Shown in pieces: positions 27,110 to 36,176 of a stretch of DNA of 64,000 bases (positions within the stretch are counted from its first letter, which is position 1; each line of letters begins with the position of its first letter). Made by a program: the position numbers and the translations under genes. This DNA is from Chromatiaceae bacterium (lineage in GTDB: Bacteria > Pseudomonadota > Gammaproteobacteria > Chromatiales > Chromatiaceae): assembly GCA_024235175.1 (NCBI GenBank), contig JACKMX010000009.1, positions 37,860 through 101,859 of the forward strand. Reading direction: 5' to 3'. The notes below the pieces were generated by a model. It was not told the DNA's origin, did no database searches, and worked only from the letters and a program-made list of their open reading frames with translations.

Positions 27110-28483
27110 TCAGGGCAGGGTGAGCGCGTATTTCTTGATTTTCCGGTCAAGTGCGGGGCGTGATATGCCGAGAATGTCGCAGCTTTTCCCTTTGTGACCG
27201 CCCGTGTGATTCAGCACCTGCTGTATATGTTCGGCCTCGACCTGGTTCAATGTTTTCAGTACGGACGCCGCCTGTAAAGAGGCTTCCGGCACTCTGCCGA
27301 ATGACTCGGCAACGACAGCTGTCTGTTTCATCGGCAGCAGGTCTGGTGTCAGCACACCGCCTCTGGCCTGCACCAGTGCCTGGGTCAACACATTCTCAAG
27401 TTCACGCACGTTTCCTGGCCAGTCGTGCAGCTGAAGGGCGGCAATTGTTGCCGCGGTCGGCTGAAGCGGTGGTTTGTGAATTTTGCGGGCGATCCTCTCG
27501 ATCAGTGCTTTGGCCAGCAAGGGGATATCCTCAAGCCGCTCCCGCAGGGGTGGCAGTGTGATATTGATCACTTTCAGCCGGTATGCCAGATCCTGCCGGA
27601 AACGGCCGGCGGCGGCTTCAGCCAGCAGATCCCTGTTGGTGGCGCTGAGGATGCGGGCGTTAGTGCTTATCTGTTGTGTGCCGCCAACCCGCTCGAATAC
27701 CTGTTCCTGCAATGCACGTAAAAGTTTCGCCTGCAGCGGTGCAGCCAGTTCCCCGATCTCGTCCAGGAACAGGGTGCCGTCCTGGGCCAATTCGAATTTT
27801 CCGGGTTTTCTTGCATCGGCGCCGGTAAACGCCCCTTTTTCATGGCCAAACAGTTCGCTCTCCAGCAAGGTATCAACGATGGCTGCACAGTTGACTGCCA
27901 CAAACGGCCCCTTGCGTTCAGAGTGGGCATGGATCAGACGCGCCACCACCTCCTTCCCGGTTCCGGATTCTCCGCTGATCAGCACGTTTGCGGCACTGCC
28001 CGCACAAAGCGCTATCTCTTTGCTAACTTGCAGCATGGCGTCGCTACGACCGATCAATTCACGCGTTTTTACCGGATCATCCGGGGCTGGCTGAAGCGCC
28101 TCCACCTCGCGGGAGAGGCGGCGGGTCTCCATCACACGGTCGACCACGATCTGCAATGCATCGGTTTTAATCGGTTTGTGGATAAAGTCGGAGGCACCCT
28201 GTTTGATCGCTTCGATAGCAAGCTCCAGGTTGTGTGCGCCGGTCATCATCACAACCGCCTGACCCGGTTCCAGTGCCTGGATCCGGTGCAGCAGTTCCAA
28301 TCCAGTGCCGTCCGGTAATTGCTGATCCAATAGAATCAGATCAAATGCGCTCTTATGCAGCTGCGCCATCCCCTCTTTACAGGTCGCCACGCCCATTACA
28401 GAGAATCCGTTCTCCTCGAAATGGAGTTGCAGCATCTGGTTCAGGCCAGTGTCATCTTCGATGATCAGCAGTCGTTTGCTCAT
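27110..28483 (-). CDS. NtrC-family sigma-54-dependent response regulator (457 aa)
   Basis: I place the start at ATG 28483 (MSKRLLIIEDD), which opens exactly on the receiver domain; the frame extends 22 codons upstream without homology. Receiver domain 1-120 has the acidic pair, the phosphoacceptor in LILLDQQLPDG and the conserved Lys in IHKPIK. The AAA+ domain (about 140-370) has Walker A GESGTGKE, an intact GAFTGA sigma-54 loop, Walker B TLFLDEIGEL and the R finger region. The C-terminus is a Fis-type helix-turn-helix (GHKGKSCDILGISRPALDRK). It activates sigma-54 promoters after phosphorylation. No cognate histidine kinase lies in the window, so the signal is unknown. Confidence 0.93.
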   Translation of the reverse strand: MSKRLLIIEDDTGLNQMLQLHFEENGFSVMGVATCKEGMAQLHKSAFDLILLDQQLPDGTGLELLHRIQALEPGQAVVMMTGAHNLELAIEAIKQGASDFIHKPIKTDALQIVVDRVMETRRLSREVEALQPAPDDPVKTRELIGRSDAMLQVSKEIALCAGSAANVLISGESGTGKEVVARLIHAHSERKGPFVAVNCAAIVDTLLESELFGHEKGAFTGADARKPGKFELAQDGTLFLDEIGELAAPLQAKLLRALQEQVFERVGGTQQISTNARILSATNRDLLAEAAAGRFRQDLAYRLKVINITLPPLRERLEDIPLLAKALIERIARKIHKPPLQPTAATIAALQLHDWPGNVRELENVLTQALVQARGGVLTPDLLPMKQTAVVAESFGRVPEASLQAASVLKTLNQVEAEHIQQVLNHTGGHKGKSCDILGISRPALDRKIKKYALTLP

Positions 28484-28560
28484 AGGTTTCAGTATACGTT
28501 TTTGGCTTTCCGATGAAAGAGCGGCGGTGCAAAACGGATAGGCCGGCAACGGGAATTTAA

Positions 28561-28622
28561 ACCCCTCACCCTAACTCTCTCCCTTTTCGGGGAGAGGGAA
28601 CTTTTACGACACCCCCCAGGTG
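28561..28622. repeat. Intergenic hairpin repeat, second copy
   Basis: The block CCCTCACCCTAACTCTCTCC, then a TTTTC loop and GGGGAGAGGG, then ACTTTTACGACACCCC, matches the repeat at 21991-22090 in order and wording. It lies upstream of the regulator gene and of the DUF1244 gene. Confidence 0.65.
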
Positions 28623-28775
28623 GGGATATGGATATCTGTCCATCAACTGTCCGGGAACGACTGCGGCTTTTGTAATCTGCCTGTTGGTACGGCACTTGAT
28701 GAGACAACAGAAACCGGTGAAACTTGGAGAACCGCTTGATGCCGATTCGATGATTCGATTTTCCAGGAGATTCGT

Positions 28776-29093
28776 ATGGACGAAATGACGCGTTTAAAAC
28801 TTGAAGCAGCCGCTTTCCGGGGACTTGTCGGGCACCTCAGGGAGCGCACTGACGTACAGAATATCGACATCATGAATCTGGCGGGATTCTGCCGGAACTG
28901 TCTGTCAAAATGGTACAAGGCAGCAGCGGAAGAGCTGGCTGTTGAGCTGTCCAAGGAGGAGGCTCTGGAGGCAATTTATGGCATGCCATACAGTGAATGG
29001 AAAATCAGGTATCAGAAAGAGGCAACGCCGGAGCAGATGCAAAAATTCGAACAGACCAAGCCGCTGCACGCCAAAATCAGTGGTCATACCTGA
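28776..29093 (+). CDS. DUF1244 family protein (105 aa)
   Basis: The segment VQNIDIMNLAGFCRNCLSKW and the context GLVGHLRERTD are characteristic of DUF1244, a small conserved proteobacterial family of unknown function. The two cysteines in CRNC could bind metal. Length is close to that of the family. The stop codon TGA at 29091-29093 is completed by the first two bases of a 264-bp miniature element, so the last residues lie inside a target-site duplication (see the element entry). Confidence 0.92.
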   Translation: MDEMTRLKLEAAAFRGLVGHLRERTDVQNIDIMNLAGFCRNCLSKWYKAAAEELAVELSKEEALEAIYGMPYSEWKIRYQKEATPEQMQKFEQTKPLHAKISGHT

Positions 29094-29355
29094 ATGGCAC
29101 TTAATTTAAGCCGATACGGGTTGTTCCTGAAGGAAATGTCAGTGGCAGGCGACCCACAGGGATGTGGGAAGGTAGAGCAATGCAGGAGCAATTGCCGAGA
29201 TGCCACTGTCGAGCCTACGCCGCACATGGACGTGCAAGTGCCGCGTAAGGCAGGAGCCGTTAGCGGCCATGGATGTATTTACGGCGTTTTACGGAAGAAA
29301 TGACCTGTGTCGGTAGGTCGACTGGTCGACGATTACCGTTAAGTAAGTGCCATTC
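29092..29355. mobile_element. 264-bp MITE with 12-bp terminal inverted repeats
   Basis: GAATGGCACTTA at 29092-29103 is repeated inverted at 29344-29355 (TAAGTGCCATTC). The flanks are TGGTCATACCT (29081-29091) and TGGTCATAACT (29356-29366), an 11-bp duplication with one mismatch. No transposase fits inside. The interior contains several short self-complementary stretches. The size, ends and flanks fit a non-autonomous miniature element. Confidence 0.8.
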
Positions 29356-29438
29356 TGGTCATAACTGATTTTTTTAACTGTTTTACACTTGGCTCCGCCC
29401 TAAACTCCCCGCCTCGGCTTCAGGTTCATATCGCGGTT

Positions 29439-29669
29439 TCAATGCAGATTCCCGCTTTTTTTCGTGTCGATTTCGGCCATCCGCCTGGCGAAATCCTGCT
29501 GACTTAACTCTCCTTTTTCTAGGCGTTGTTTTAAGGAGTTGATGATCTGTTCCCTGGTTGCAGGGTTACGGCTCCTGGATTTGGCCCAGGTGATGGCGAA
29601 AGCGATGCCACCGAGCGCTGAGCCCCAGAATACCAGCATGGCCCAGACGCCAAATTCTGACATATCCAT
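29439..29669 (-). CDS. Small membrane protein with SHOCT domain (76 aa)
   Basis: An N-terminal membrane segment (VWAMLVFWGSALGGIAFAIT) is followed by a basic linker and a C-terminal SHOCT-type helix pair (INSLKQRLEKGELSQQDFAR). SHOCT domains are short oligomerisation motifs found at the ends of many small bacterial membrane proteins. The gene stands alone between the MITE and a divergent membrane protein gene. A precise role cannot be given. Confidence 0.8.
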   Translation of the reverse strand: MDMSEFGVWAMLVFWGSALGGIAFAITWAKSRSRNPATREQIINSLKQRLEKGELSQQDFARRMAEIDTKKSGNLH

Positions 29670-29882
29670 AAGGTTTTCCGCTCCCGTATCTGTGGCCGAT
29701 CATTATACAACCTGGGCAGCTCTCCCCACTGCCCCTATTTTAGTCCGTTTTCTTTAGGGTTTTTGTATACTGCTTCGGCTATACTGGCAAAAGTTGTTTG
29801 TGTCCAGTGGTTTTCAGTGGAAAAGTGATATGGTGTTTCGTATTCTTTTGAGGTTCTTCCGTAGATAGAGGGTGTTGTTGGT

Positions 29883-30467
29883 ATGGTGGAGAAAGGCAGC
29901 AGCCCCGGCAGTGATGCTGAAGATGCGGTATTGCAACAGCAGTTTGTACGCGCCGTCACCTCATTTGAGGCGATAATTCTCAGTCAGATAGATATCAAAA
30001 ATAAACTGGCTGACCGGCTCAACTATAGCATTCGGGCCGGTATCATTATTCTCGGCTTCGTCGCTATCTCAATACTGATTCTGCTTCTCACACTCTCCTC
30101 GCAGATTAATCGTATCTCCGCTGTCGTCAGTGAAATGAATCAGGATTTCTTTGTTGTGGCCGGGGATATGGCACGTATAAACGGTTATATCGCGTCCATG
30201 GAACAGCGGGTGGCACTACTGGACAATATCAACGGCCAAACCGCGATTATGGATGAGGAGATGGCAACTATTGCCACGGATCTCGAGGTGATGCGAGTCT
30301 CGGTTGGCGAGATCGGCGGCCATCTCAACCAGATACGGGGCAATGTGGGAAATATCGCCGTATCCATGGACAGGATGGATATAGAGGTCATTAACATGGC
30401 CCATGAAATGCACCGCATGGGCGGCAGTGCCCGCAGCATAAATAAAATGATGCCGTTCCTGCCTTAG
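29883..30467 (+). CDS. Membrane protein with long periplasmic coiled coil (194 aa)
   Basis: After a 45-residue cytoplasmic part, one transmembrane helix (AGIIILGFVAISILILLLTL) is followed by about 125 residues of methionine- and hydrophobic-patterned helix typical of coiled coil (VAVSMDRMDIEV-like heptads). The C-terminus ends KMMPFLP. The next gene encodes a similar protein ending MNPFMP, 23 bases away, so the two are likely partners or paralogues in an envelope complex. No catalytic motif is present and the family is unknown to me. Confidence 0.8.
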   Translation: MVEKGSSPGSDAEDAVLQQQFVRAVTSFEAIILSQIDIKNKLADRLNYSIRAGIIILGFVAISILILLLTLSSQINRISAVVSEMNQDFFVVAGDMARINGYIASMEQRVALLDNINGQTAIMDEEMATIATDLEVMRVSVGEIGGHLNQIRGNVGNIAVSMDRMDIEVINMAHEMHRMGGSARSINKMMPFLP

Positions 30468-30490
30468 GCGCGGTTGACGGGAGATCGATT

Positions 30491-31030
30491 GTGGCTGAAG
30501 ACGTAAGACGCATGGTTGTCGGGGTGGTGGGCCGGCTCGGACGGGAGACGCAGCTGCACCTGGATGAGCGCTACCGCCATTTCTGGATCACCAACCTGCT
30601 CATCGTCATAATCTCCATACTGCTGGTGGTGGTTGCCATCTTTAATGTCTATTACATACGGGTTTTATACCAGGATTTGAATGGTATCGTGTTCAATATG
30701 GATTCGATGCATGATCATCTGCGCGTGGTAAAGGGCAGCATGGATGAGATTACCGAAAGGGTTGAATCCTTCGATCGGCATATGGGCCATATGGATCAGA
30801 TCAACCAGCACACCGCTTCCATGTCCAAATCCCTGCCGCGAATTGCCACGGCAATGACTGAAATGTCGGGGGAGGTTCACGCCATAAGAAACGAAATGGG
30901 TGTGTTGCGGGGTGCGATGACCAATATCGACCAGCGAGTCAACCACATGATCGGCAGTGTTGCCAGTATGCGCGAGAATGTGCACCAGATATCGCGGCCG
31001 ATGGGTGTAATGAACCCCTTCATGCCTTGA
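30491..31030 (+). CDS. Membrane coiled-coil protein, partner of the preceding gene (179 aa)
   Basis: A GTG start at 30491 is preceded by CGGGAGA. The product has a 30-residue N-terminus, one transmembrane helix (LLIVIISILLVVVAIFNVYY) and a long helical tail with regularly spaced Met/Ile/Val (MDSMHDHLRVVKGSMDEITE). It ends MGVMNPFMP, echoing the MMPFLP end of its neighbour. Layout and spacing indicate co-transcription with the 194-aa gene and perhaps hetero-oligomerisation. It converges with the OmpA-domain coiled-coil gene, 7 bases between stops. Confidence 0.8.
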   Translation: MAEDVRRMVVGVVGRLGRETQLHLDERYRHFWITNLLIVIISILLVVVAIFNVYYIRVLYQDLNGIVFNMDSMHDHLRVVKGSMDEITERVESFDRHMGHMDQINQHTASMSKSLPRIATAMTEMSGEVHAIRNEMGVLRGAMTNIDQRVNHMIGSVASMRENVHQISRPMGVMNPFMP

Positions 31031-31037
31031 AAGAGTA

Positions 31038-32864
31038 TTAGTTGAGGACGCGCCGCTCACTCCTTTTGGAAACGAGCATAAACTCAATTCGCCGATTAGC
31101 CCTGCGTCCCTCGGGTGTGTCATTGCTGGCGATCGGGCGGTGAGGGCCGTATCCCGTGACCACCATCCGTGCTGGATCCACCTTTGCGTTGTGCTGCAGG
31201 AAGCGGACTGCAGCCGCAGCGCGTGCAGCGGAGAGTTCCCAGTTGGAGGGGAACGGCGACTCTCTGCCGACCGGAACAGCGTCGCTGTGGCCCTCCACGC
31301 TGATCAGCCTGTCGGGATAGGCGTTGAGCAGCTCCGCCAGCAGCATCAGCGCCTTCTTGCCGCTCCGTTTGATGGTAAAGGACGAAATGTTGAACAGCAC
31401 TTCTGCCGGAACCTGTATAACGGTGCTTTTGTCCTGCAGATACTGTATCTGCACCCGGTGCTTTTGCAGCTCCTGCTGCAGCTGGGCAAACTGCTCCCGC
31501 TCACTGTTTCTCAATGTTTCCAGTTCACTGAAGCGGCGTGCCAGATCCTCGTAGTCGGAGGAGACCCGTTGATAACTCGAGCGCAATTCGGCAATGTTTC
31601 GTTGGGCAGTGCTGATCTCCTGCTCCTTGAACACTATGGCAGCCGAGGCGGTATCTATACGCGACTGCAGCAGCTGTTGCTGGGTGTTGGATTGTTTCAG
31701 GCGGGAGAGCAGCTCGGAACGTTCCTGCACCGCTGCTTTCTGTTGCGCTTCCAACATCAACTGGTTTTCGGTCTTTAGATCGACTTCCCTTTTGAGCTGT
31801 TCCTGGATTGCCAGACTTGCCAGTAAATCGCTGTTCAGTTTTTTCTGTGTCACAGTCAGGGTATCAAGCTCGGCCTGTACCTGTGCTCTGGAGGATTTGA
31901 TCTCCTCGAGGTCGGTATGAAGGCGGTTGCGCTCAGCCAGGGATGCCTCCAGTTCGCCGCTGATATGTTCTTTGGCCAACCGTGCTTTCTCCAGGTCCGA
32001 ACTCAGGCGCTCCCCTGCGGTGAGCGCTTGCTGCAGTTCGTTGCTGATCCTCTCACGCAGCACTTTGGTTCTGGCAAGGTCGGATGCAAGTTTCTGTTCG
32101 TTGCTGAGGGAGGCTTCCAGTTTGTTGCTGATCTGCTCTTTTGAGCTCTGCAACTGATCGAGTCTCTTCTTTAACGCCTCTCTGGCCCGGGCGGACTCTT
32201 CGAGTTGTTTACTGATCTGGTCGGTTGAGGTTTGTAGCTCACTGAGACTGGTGCTGAGCTGTTGCCTGTTGGGGGGCGAGTTGCTCATTTCACTGTTGAT
32301 CTTCATTTTTGACTGCTGCAACTGGTCCAGATCCTCGGTCAGGCGATTTCGTGTGTCTATCCAGGCTGCAAGCTCTCCGATGATCTGTTCCCGTGATATC
32401 TGAATCTCTCCCAGCTGCTGAGTCAGTTGATTTCTCTCATCCATTGAGCTCGCCAACTCATTTTTGATGTTTTCGCTGGTTTCACTGAGCCGTTCAAACT
32501 CCTGCTGCAGCTGTTTGCGGGAAGATTCTGATGCCTTCAGATTGTCATTCAGCGTGTTACGGGCAGCGATAGTTCCTTTAAGGGTCTGGTCCAGGTTTTT
32601 GATATCGGCTTCTGCGCTGCCCAGTTGGAGGCGCAACGACTCGCCGGTATCACTCAGCTTACTGTTTTCCCCCCGCAATGACTGGACGCTGTTGTTGAGT
32701 TCGGAAATCTTATCGCTTAACTGGCTCTGTCTGGCCTCCGCCGACTGCTGATAGGTGAGAAGTGCTTTGCGTTCCAGGAAGTAGGCGCCGGCAGCGATGG
32801 CCGCGGCAAGTGTTGCGGAGATGCTCCATATCCACAGGCTCAGGTTTTTATTGTTGTTGCTCAT
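31038..32864 (-). CDS. Inner-membrane coiled-coil protein with OmpA/MotB-type domain (608 aa)
   Basis: I use ATG 32864 (MSNNNKNLSLW), which puts one transmembrane helix (ATLAAAIAAGAYFL) near the N-terminus. Residues 40-480 are a very long coiled coil built from degenerate repeats of the type LEASLAERNRLHTDLEEIKS. Residues about 490-600 are an OmpA-like peptidoglycan-binding domain: ISVEGHSDAVPVG, NWELSAARAAAAVRFL and RRANRRIEFMLV are diagnostic. The protein should reach from the inner membrane to the cell wall. It is next to two other membrane coiled-coil genes of opposite strand, suggesting an envelope-related module. Confidence 0.9.
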   Translation of the reverse strand: MSNNNKNLSLWIWSISATLAAAIAAGAYFLERKALLTYQQSAEARQSQLSDKISELNNSVQSLRGENSKLSDTGESLRLQLGSAEADIKNLDQTLKGTIAARNTLNDNLKASESSRKQLQQEFERLSETSENIKNELASSMDERNQLTQQLGEIQISREQIIGELAAWIDTRNRLTEDLDQLQQSKMKINSEMSNSPPNRQQLSTSLSELQTSTDQISKQLEESARAREALKKRLDQLQSSKEQISNKLEASLSNEQKLASDLARTKVLRERISNELQQALTAGERLSSDLEKARLAKEHISGELEASLAERNRLHTDLEEIKSSRAQVQAELDTLTVTQKKLNSDLLASLAIQEQLKREVDLKTENQLMLEAQQKAAVQERSELLSRLKQSNTQQQLLQSRIDTASAAIVFKEQEISTAQRNIAELRSSYQRVSSDYEDLARRFSELETLRNSEREQFAQLQQELQKHRVQIQYLQDKSTVIQVPAEVLFNISSFTIKRSGKKALMLLAELLNAYPDRLISVEGHSDAVPVGRESPFPSNWELSAARAAAAVRFLQHNAKVDPARMVVTGYGPHRPIASNDTPEGRRANRRIEFMLVSKRSERRVLN

Positions 32865-33101
32865 GGGATATCCTCTCTCCATTTTTCCACAAACAGATTT
32901 GGTACAGAGGTAAAGCAGGCGGCGCACCAGAGGTACCGCCAGCCTCTTTACAGAATAGTGAATTCAACTGTGCTTTTCCAGCGTCAGTGGCTTGGTGGCG
33001 GAGAGGAGCAGGGTAACTCCCTGCCTGCTATTATTCAGGCCGACATTACTCCTTCAGGTGGGTGACTCGGTTGCTTCGATGTGTAACGGAATAGCTGGCG
33101 A

Positions 33102-33407
33102 ATGAGAGAGCTCTATCAGGCAAAAGACCGAATCGAAGCGCAGCTGTTGAAAGATTTTCTGGCCAGCTACCATATCCAGACCGTTGTGCACGGCGACTAC
33201 CTGATCGGCGCTGTGGGGGAGCTGCCGGTACAGCCTTTTCCGGTGCTCTGGGTGCTGGAAGAGAGGGACTTCGATCGCGCCAGAGAGTTGGTGAAACATT
33301 TTCTAACCCAGGAAATGGCCGACGGGGATTGGCAGTGCACCCAGTGCGGGGAGTGCAATGAGGGGCAGTTCAATCAATGCTGGAACTGCGCCAGGGTGCG
33401 CGATTGA
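33102..33407 (+). CDS. DUF2007-like protein with C-terminal zinc ribbon (101 aa)
   Basis: Residues 1-67 resemble the DUF2007 putative signal-transducing domain (EAQLLKDFLASYHIQTVVHG and LWVLEERDFDRARELV). Residues 76-97 hold CTQC-x9-CWNC, a RanBP2-like zinc ribbon. Proteins of this type are small and cytosolic and their function is not established. The gene stands alone before asmA. Confidence 0.8.
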   Translation: MRELYQAKDRIEAQLLKDFLASYHIQTVVHGDYLIGAVGELPVQPFPVLWVLEERDFDRARELVKHFLTQEMADGDWQCTQCGECNEGQFNQCWNCARVRD

Positions 33408-33513
33408 AAACATTTGTGTCGAGGGGCTCAGTCAGGCTCCGGTATTGGAAATTATTCACTGTATAAGCCATCCTAAACTTACAGGGTATGGATTTATCTG
33501 AAGGGAGTGCGGA

Positions 33514-35640
33514 ATGGGAAAACTATTCAGGATACTCGGTTGGAGCTTAGGCCTGCTGGTCGTACTGGTGGTGGCGGCGGTATTGATACTGCCGCAGGTG
33601 GTCGATCCGAACGACTATAAAGAGGAGATCATTGCCGGAGTTAAACAAAGGACGGGGCGCGATCTGACAATAGACGGCCGCATCGATCTCTCTGTATTCC
33701 CCTGGTTGGGGGTTGAAACCGGAGCGGTCACGCTGGGCAATGCGAAGGGCTTCGAGGGGACGGCCTTTGCAGCGGTAAAGGGTGCAGCGGTGCGGGTCAA
33801 ACTGATGCCGCTGCTGAGCCGCAGGCTGGAGGTGGACACCATCGGCCTAAAAGGGCTTGAACTGAATCTGACGAGGCTGAAGAACGGCACCGGCAACTGG
33901 GATGATCTGGCAGGTAACGGCAAACAGGAAGAGGGTAAGGCCCGTTCGGTTGATGGTACCCAAAGCATGGACGGAGGGCTTGCCGGTCTCACCATCGGTG
34001 GTATCGATATCAGTGATGCCAGGATCTCCTGGGATGATCGCAGCACAGGCCGGAAGCTATCGATAGAGCAGTTCCGCCTGCACAGCGGGCCGGTGGTTTC
34101 CGGAAAACCTGTTGATCTCAAACTCGGCATGACACTGCAAAACGAGCAGCCGGCAATCAATGCCAAACTTGAAATGAAAGGTGTAGTGGCATTGAATGAG
34201 GCGGCTGGCATCATTGATGTCGGCGGCTTGAAAATTGATCTGGATGCCAAAGGAGAAGCGTTGCCGGGCGGTGCTGTCACGGCGGTATTGGAAGCCGCGA
34301 TCAGCGCCGCGCTGAATGGTTCGCAGGTTGACGTAACCGGGCTCAGGCTGAGCGCAGGTGAGCTCATGCTGAACGCCAACCTGAAAGGGGAGGGTCTGGA
34401 CCGGCAGCCTGCATTCAGTGGAGATCTTGATCTGGCCGAATTTGATCTGCGCAAATGGATGGCCGGTCATGCGATGGCGCTTCCTCCGATGGCAGACGCA
34501 AAAACGTTGACCCGGGTTGGGGCCAGTCTGAAGCTCAACGCCGAGGGCGGGGCAACGCGTATTAACGATATTGCCGTGCGACTGGATGAGAGCCAGTTAA
34601 CCGGCAGCGCAACATTGCGCGGCAGCGCGATTGGTTTCAATCTGAATCTGGATTCGATTGATCTGGACCGCTATCTGCCACCGGCAGAGGAGAGATCCGA
34701 CAAGCCGGCAGCCCCATCAATGGCAGCCGGCGGTGGTAGCGCTTCCACGCGTGAAGAGACACTGTTGCCGGTCGAGATCCTGCGTAAGCTGGATCTCGAT
34801 GGGGTGTTGAGCATCGGACGGCTGACAATCAGCAAACTGCTGGCAGAGCAGCTTGAGCTGACGCTGAAGGCAAAGGAAGGACAGCTCAATCTTGGCCAGC
34901 AAGTGGGGAATTTTTATCAGGGGGGATTCAAAGGGGAGACCAGTCTGGATGTGCGTGGCAAAACACCGAAAACGAAAATGGATGCGGCCGCAACCGGGAT
35001 TCAGATCGGACCTCTTTTAAAGGACCTCTCCGGGCAGGAGAAGCTCACTGGGAAGGGCCGTTTCAGCGCCAATCTCAACACCCAGGGCAACAGTGTCGAT
35101 GCGCTTAAACGAACCCTTGCGGGCAAGCTCGACTTCAGATTCGAAGATGGTGCACTCAAGGGGGTGAACGTCGCTAAGGCGATCCGCGAGGCCAAGGCCC
35201 GCCTGTCGGGAAAGCCCGTTCCGAAAAGCAACGAACCGGAGCAGACCGATTTTTCCGAACTGAGCGGATCGGGTGTGATCACAAACGGGGTTCTCAGCAA
35301 TCAGGATCTGTCGGCCAAATCGCCATATCTGAGAGTCACTGGCGCGGGTGAGGTCAATCTGGTTGCTGAAAATCTGGACTACAGGGTCGAAGGGATTGTG
35401 GTAAACACCGGCAAAGGGCAGGGCGGCGAAGGTCTGGATGAACTTCAGGGAGTGGTGATTCCGGTCCATCTGACCGGCCCGTTGGCCTCTCCCGATTACA
35501 CGATTAACTGGGAAAAGATTCTGTTGGAAAGTCAGAAAGAAAAGCTCAAGGAGAAAATTCAGGAGAAGCTTGAGGAGAAGCTGAAAGGCAAGGGGCTTCC
35601 CGGTGGGCTCCAGGATAAACTGAGGGGGCTATTTAATTGA
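33514..35640 (+). CDS. AsmA family protein (708 aa)
   Basis: An N-terminal signal-anchor (LGWSLGLLVVLVVAAVLILP) is followed by the AsmA N-domain (GVKQRTGRDLTIDGRIDLSV and PWLGVETGAVTLGNAKGF). The C-terminal AsmA_2 part includes GKGRFSANLNTQGNSVDALK. Family members are inner-membrane anchored periplasmic beta proteins; the larger relatives carry phospholipids between membranes. Length and order are normal. GGGAG precedes the ATG. The very C-terminus is a highly charged helix (EKLKEKIQEKLEEKLKGKG). It is probably a housekeeping envelope gene. Confidence 0.92.
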   Translation: MGKLFRILGWSLGLLVVLVVAAVLILPQVVDPNDYKEEIIAGVKQRTGRDLTIDGRIDLSVFPWLGVETGAVTLGNAKGFEGTAFAAVKGAAVRVKLMPLLSRRLEVDTIGLKGLELNLTRLKNGTGNWDDLAGNGKQEEGKARSVDGTQSMDGGLAGLTIGGIDISDARISWDDRSTGRKLSIEQFRLHSGPVVSGKPVDLKLGMTLQNEQPAINAKLEMKGVVALNEAAGIIDVGGLKIDLDAKGEALPGGAVTAVLEAAISAALNGSQVDVTGLRLSAGELMLNANLKGEGLDRQPAFSGDLDLAEFDLRKWMAGHAMALPPMADAKTLTRVGASLKLNAEGGATRINDIAVRLDESQLTGSATLRGSAIGFNLNLDSIDLDRYLPPAEERSDKPAAPSMAAGGGSASTREETLLPVEILRKLDLDGVLSIGRLTISKLLAEQLELTLKAKEGQLNLGQQVGNFYQGGFKGETSLDVRGKTPKTKMDAAATGIQIGPLLKDLSGQEKLTGKGRFSANLNTQGNSVDALKRTLAGKLDFRFEDGALKGVNVAKAIREAKARLSGKPVPKSNEPEQTDFSELSGSGVITNGVLSNQDLSAKSPYLRVTGAGEVNLVAENLDYRVEGIVVNTGKGQGGEGLDELQGVVIPVHLTGPLASPDYTINWEKILLESQKEKLKEKIQEKLEEKLKGKGLPGGLQDKLRGLFN

Positions 35641-35841
35641 ATCCGAAGCACATTATGGCTCTATACACACAAAAGGAGAGTGATAGAATTAGAACTGTTG
35701 GTCTGATGTTCTACCAACGGGGACAGTATATAGAGCGGCAGTTGCCGCAGAATTGGATCGGGTGCTGTGACAGACGGATCACAGACTCCTCTGCGAGTAC
35801 GGCTTACGGCTCCGGTTACAGAGTTAATGGGTAAGGATAAT

Positions 35842-36105
35842 ATGATTAAACACACTTCTACAAAGCTGGCGGTTATGGCTTTGGTGTTGGGATTGGTTTC
35901 AGGTTGTGCAACGACCGATCAGATGAAACAGATGCAGGCCGGCATTGACCAGGCGCAGGAGCGTGCGGATGCGGCACTTGCGGCAGCGAAGGCAGCTGAC
36001 TCCAGGGCTTCGGCCGCTATGGATGCAGCCACCGCGGCGCAGAATCAGGCGGATGACTGCTCCGAACGTTGCAATCGCATTATGAGTAAAGCCATGTCCA
36101 AGTAA
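35842..36105 (+). CDS. Lpp-like alanine-zipper lipoprotein (87 aa)
   Basis: The start ATG 35842 is supported by TAAGGATAA upstream and by a lipoprotein signal peptide ending LVSGC with the acylated Cys22; the frame is open further upstream without homology. The mature part is an alanine-rich coiled coil (AQERADAALAAAKAADSRAS), as in Lpp and OprI-type murein lipoproteins. It differs in having Cys pairs near the C-terminus (DDCSERCNRIMSKAMSK), and it ends in lysine as Lpp does. It probably forms an outer-membrane-anchored trimer. A strong terminator follows. Confidence 0.88.
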   Translation: MIKHTSTKLAVMALVLGLVSGCATTDQMKQMQAGIDQAQERADAALAAAKAADSRASAAMDAATAAQNQADDCSERCNRIMSKAMSK

Positions 36106-36115
36106 AGGCTTGAAA

Positions 36116-36144
36116 CCGGGGTGGCATGCATTTGGCCGCCCCGG
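36116..36144. terminator. Bidirectional terminator between convergent genes
   Basis: CCGGGGTGGC (36116-36125) pairs with GCCGCCCCGG (36135-36144) with one G-T pair and a 9-base loop. It lies between the lipoprotein gene and the convergent L,D-transpeptidase gene. Confidence 0.6.
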
Positions 36145-36176
36145 TCCGTCAATCCTTCACGGACAATAAACCGCAT

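Noticed and set aside
27110..28483. Naming the NtrC-like protein PrsR because a PEP-CTERM gene is in the window
   Set aside because: No PrsK kinase or exosortase genes are adjacent, and the PEP-CTERM gene is 29 kb away inside a mobile element.
29094..29303. 69-codon frame in the interior of the MITE
   Set aside because: Lies wholly in the structured miniature element; no protein-like character.
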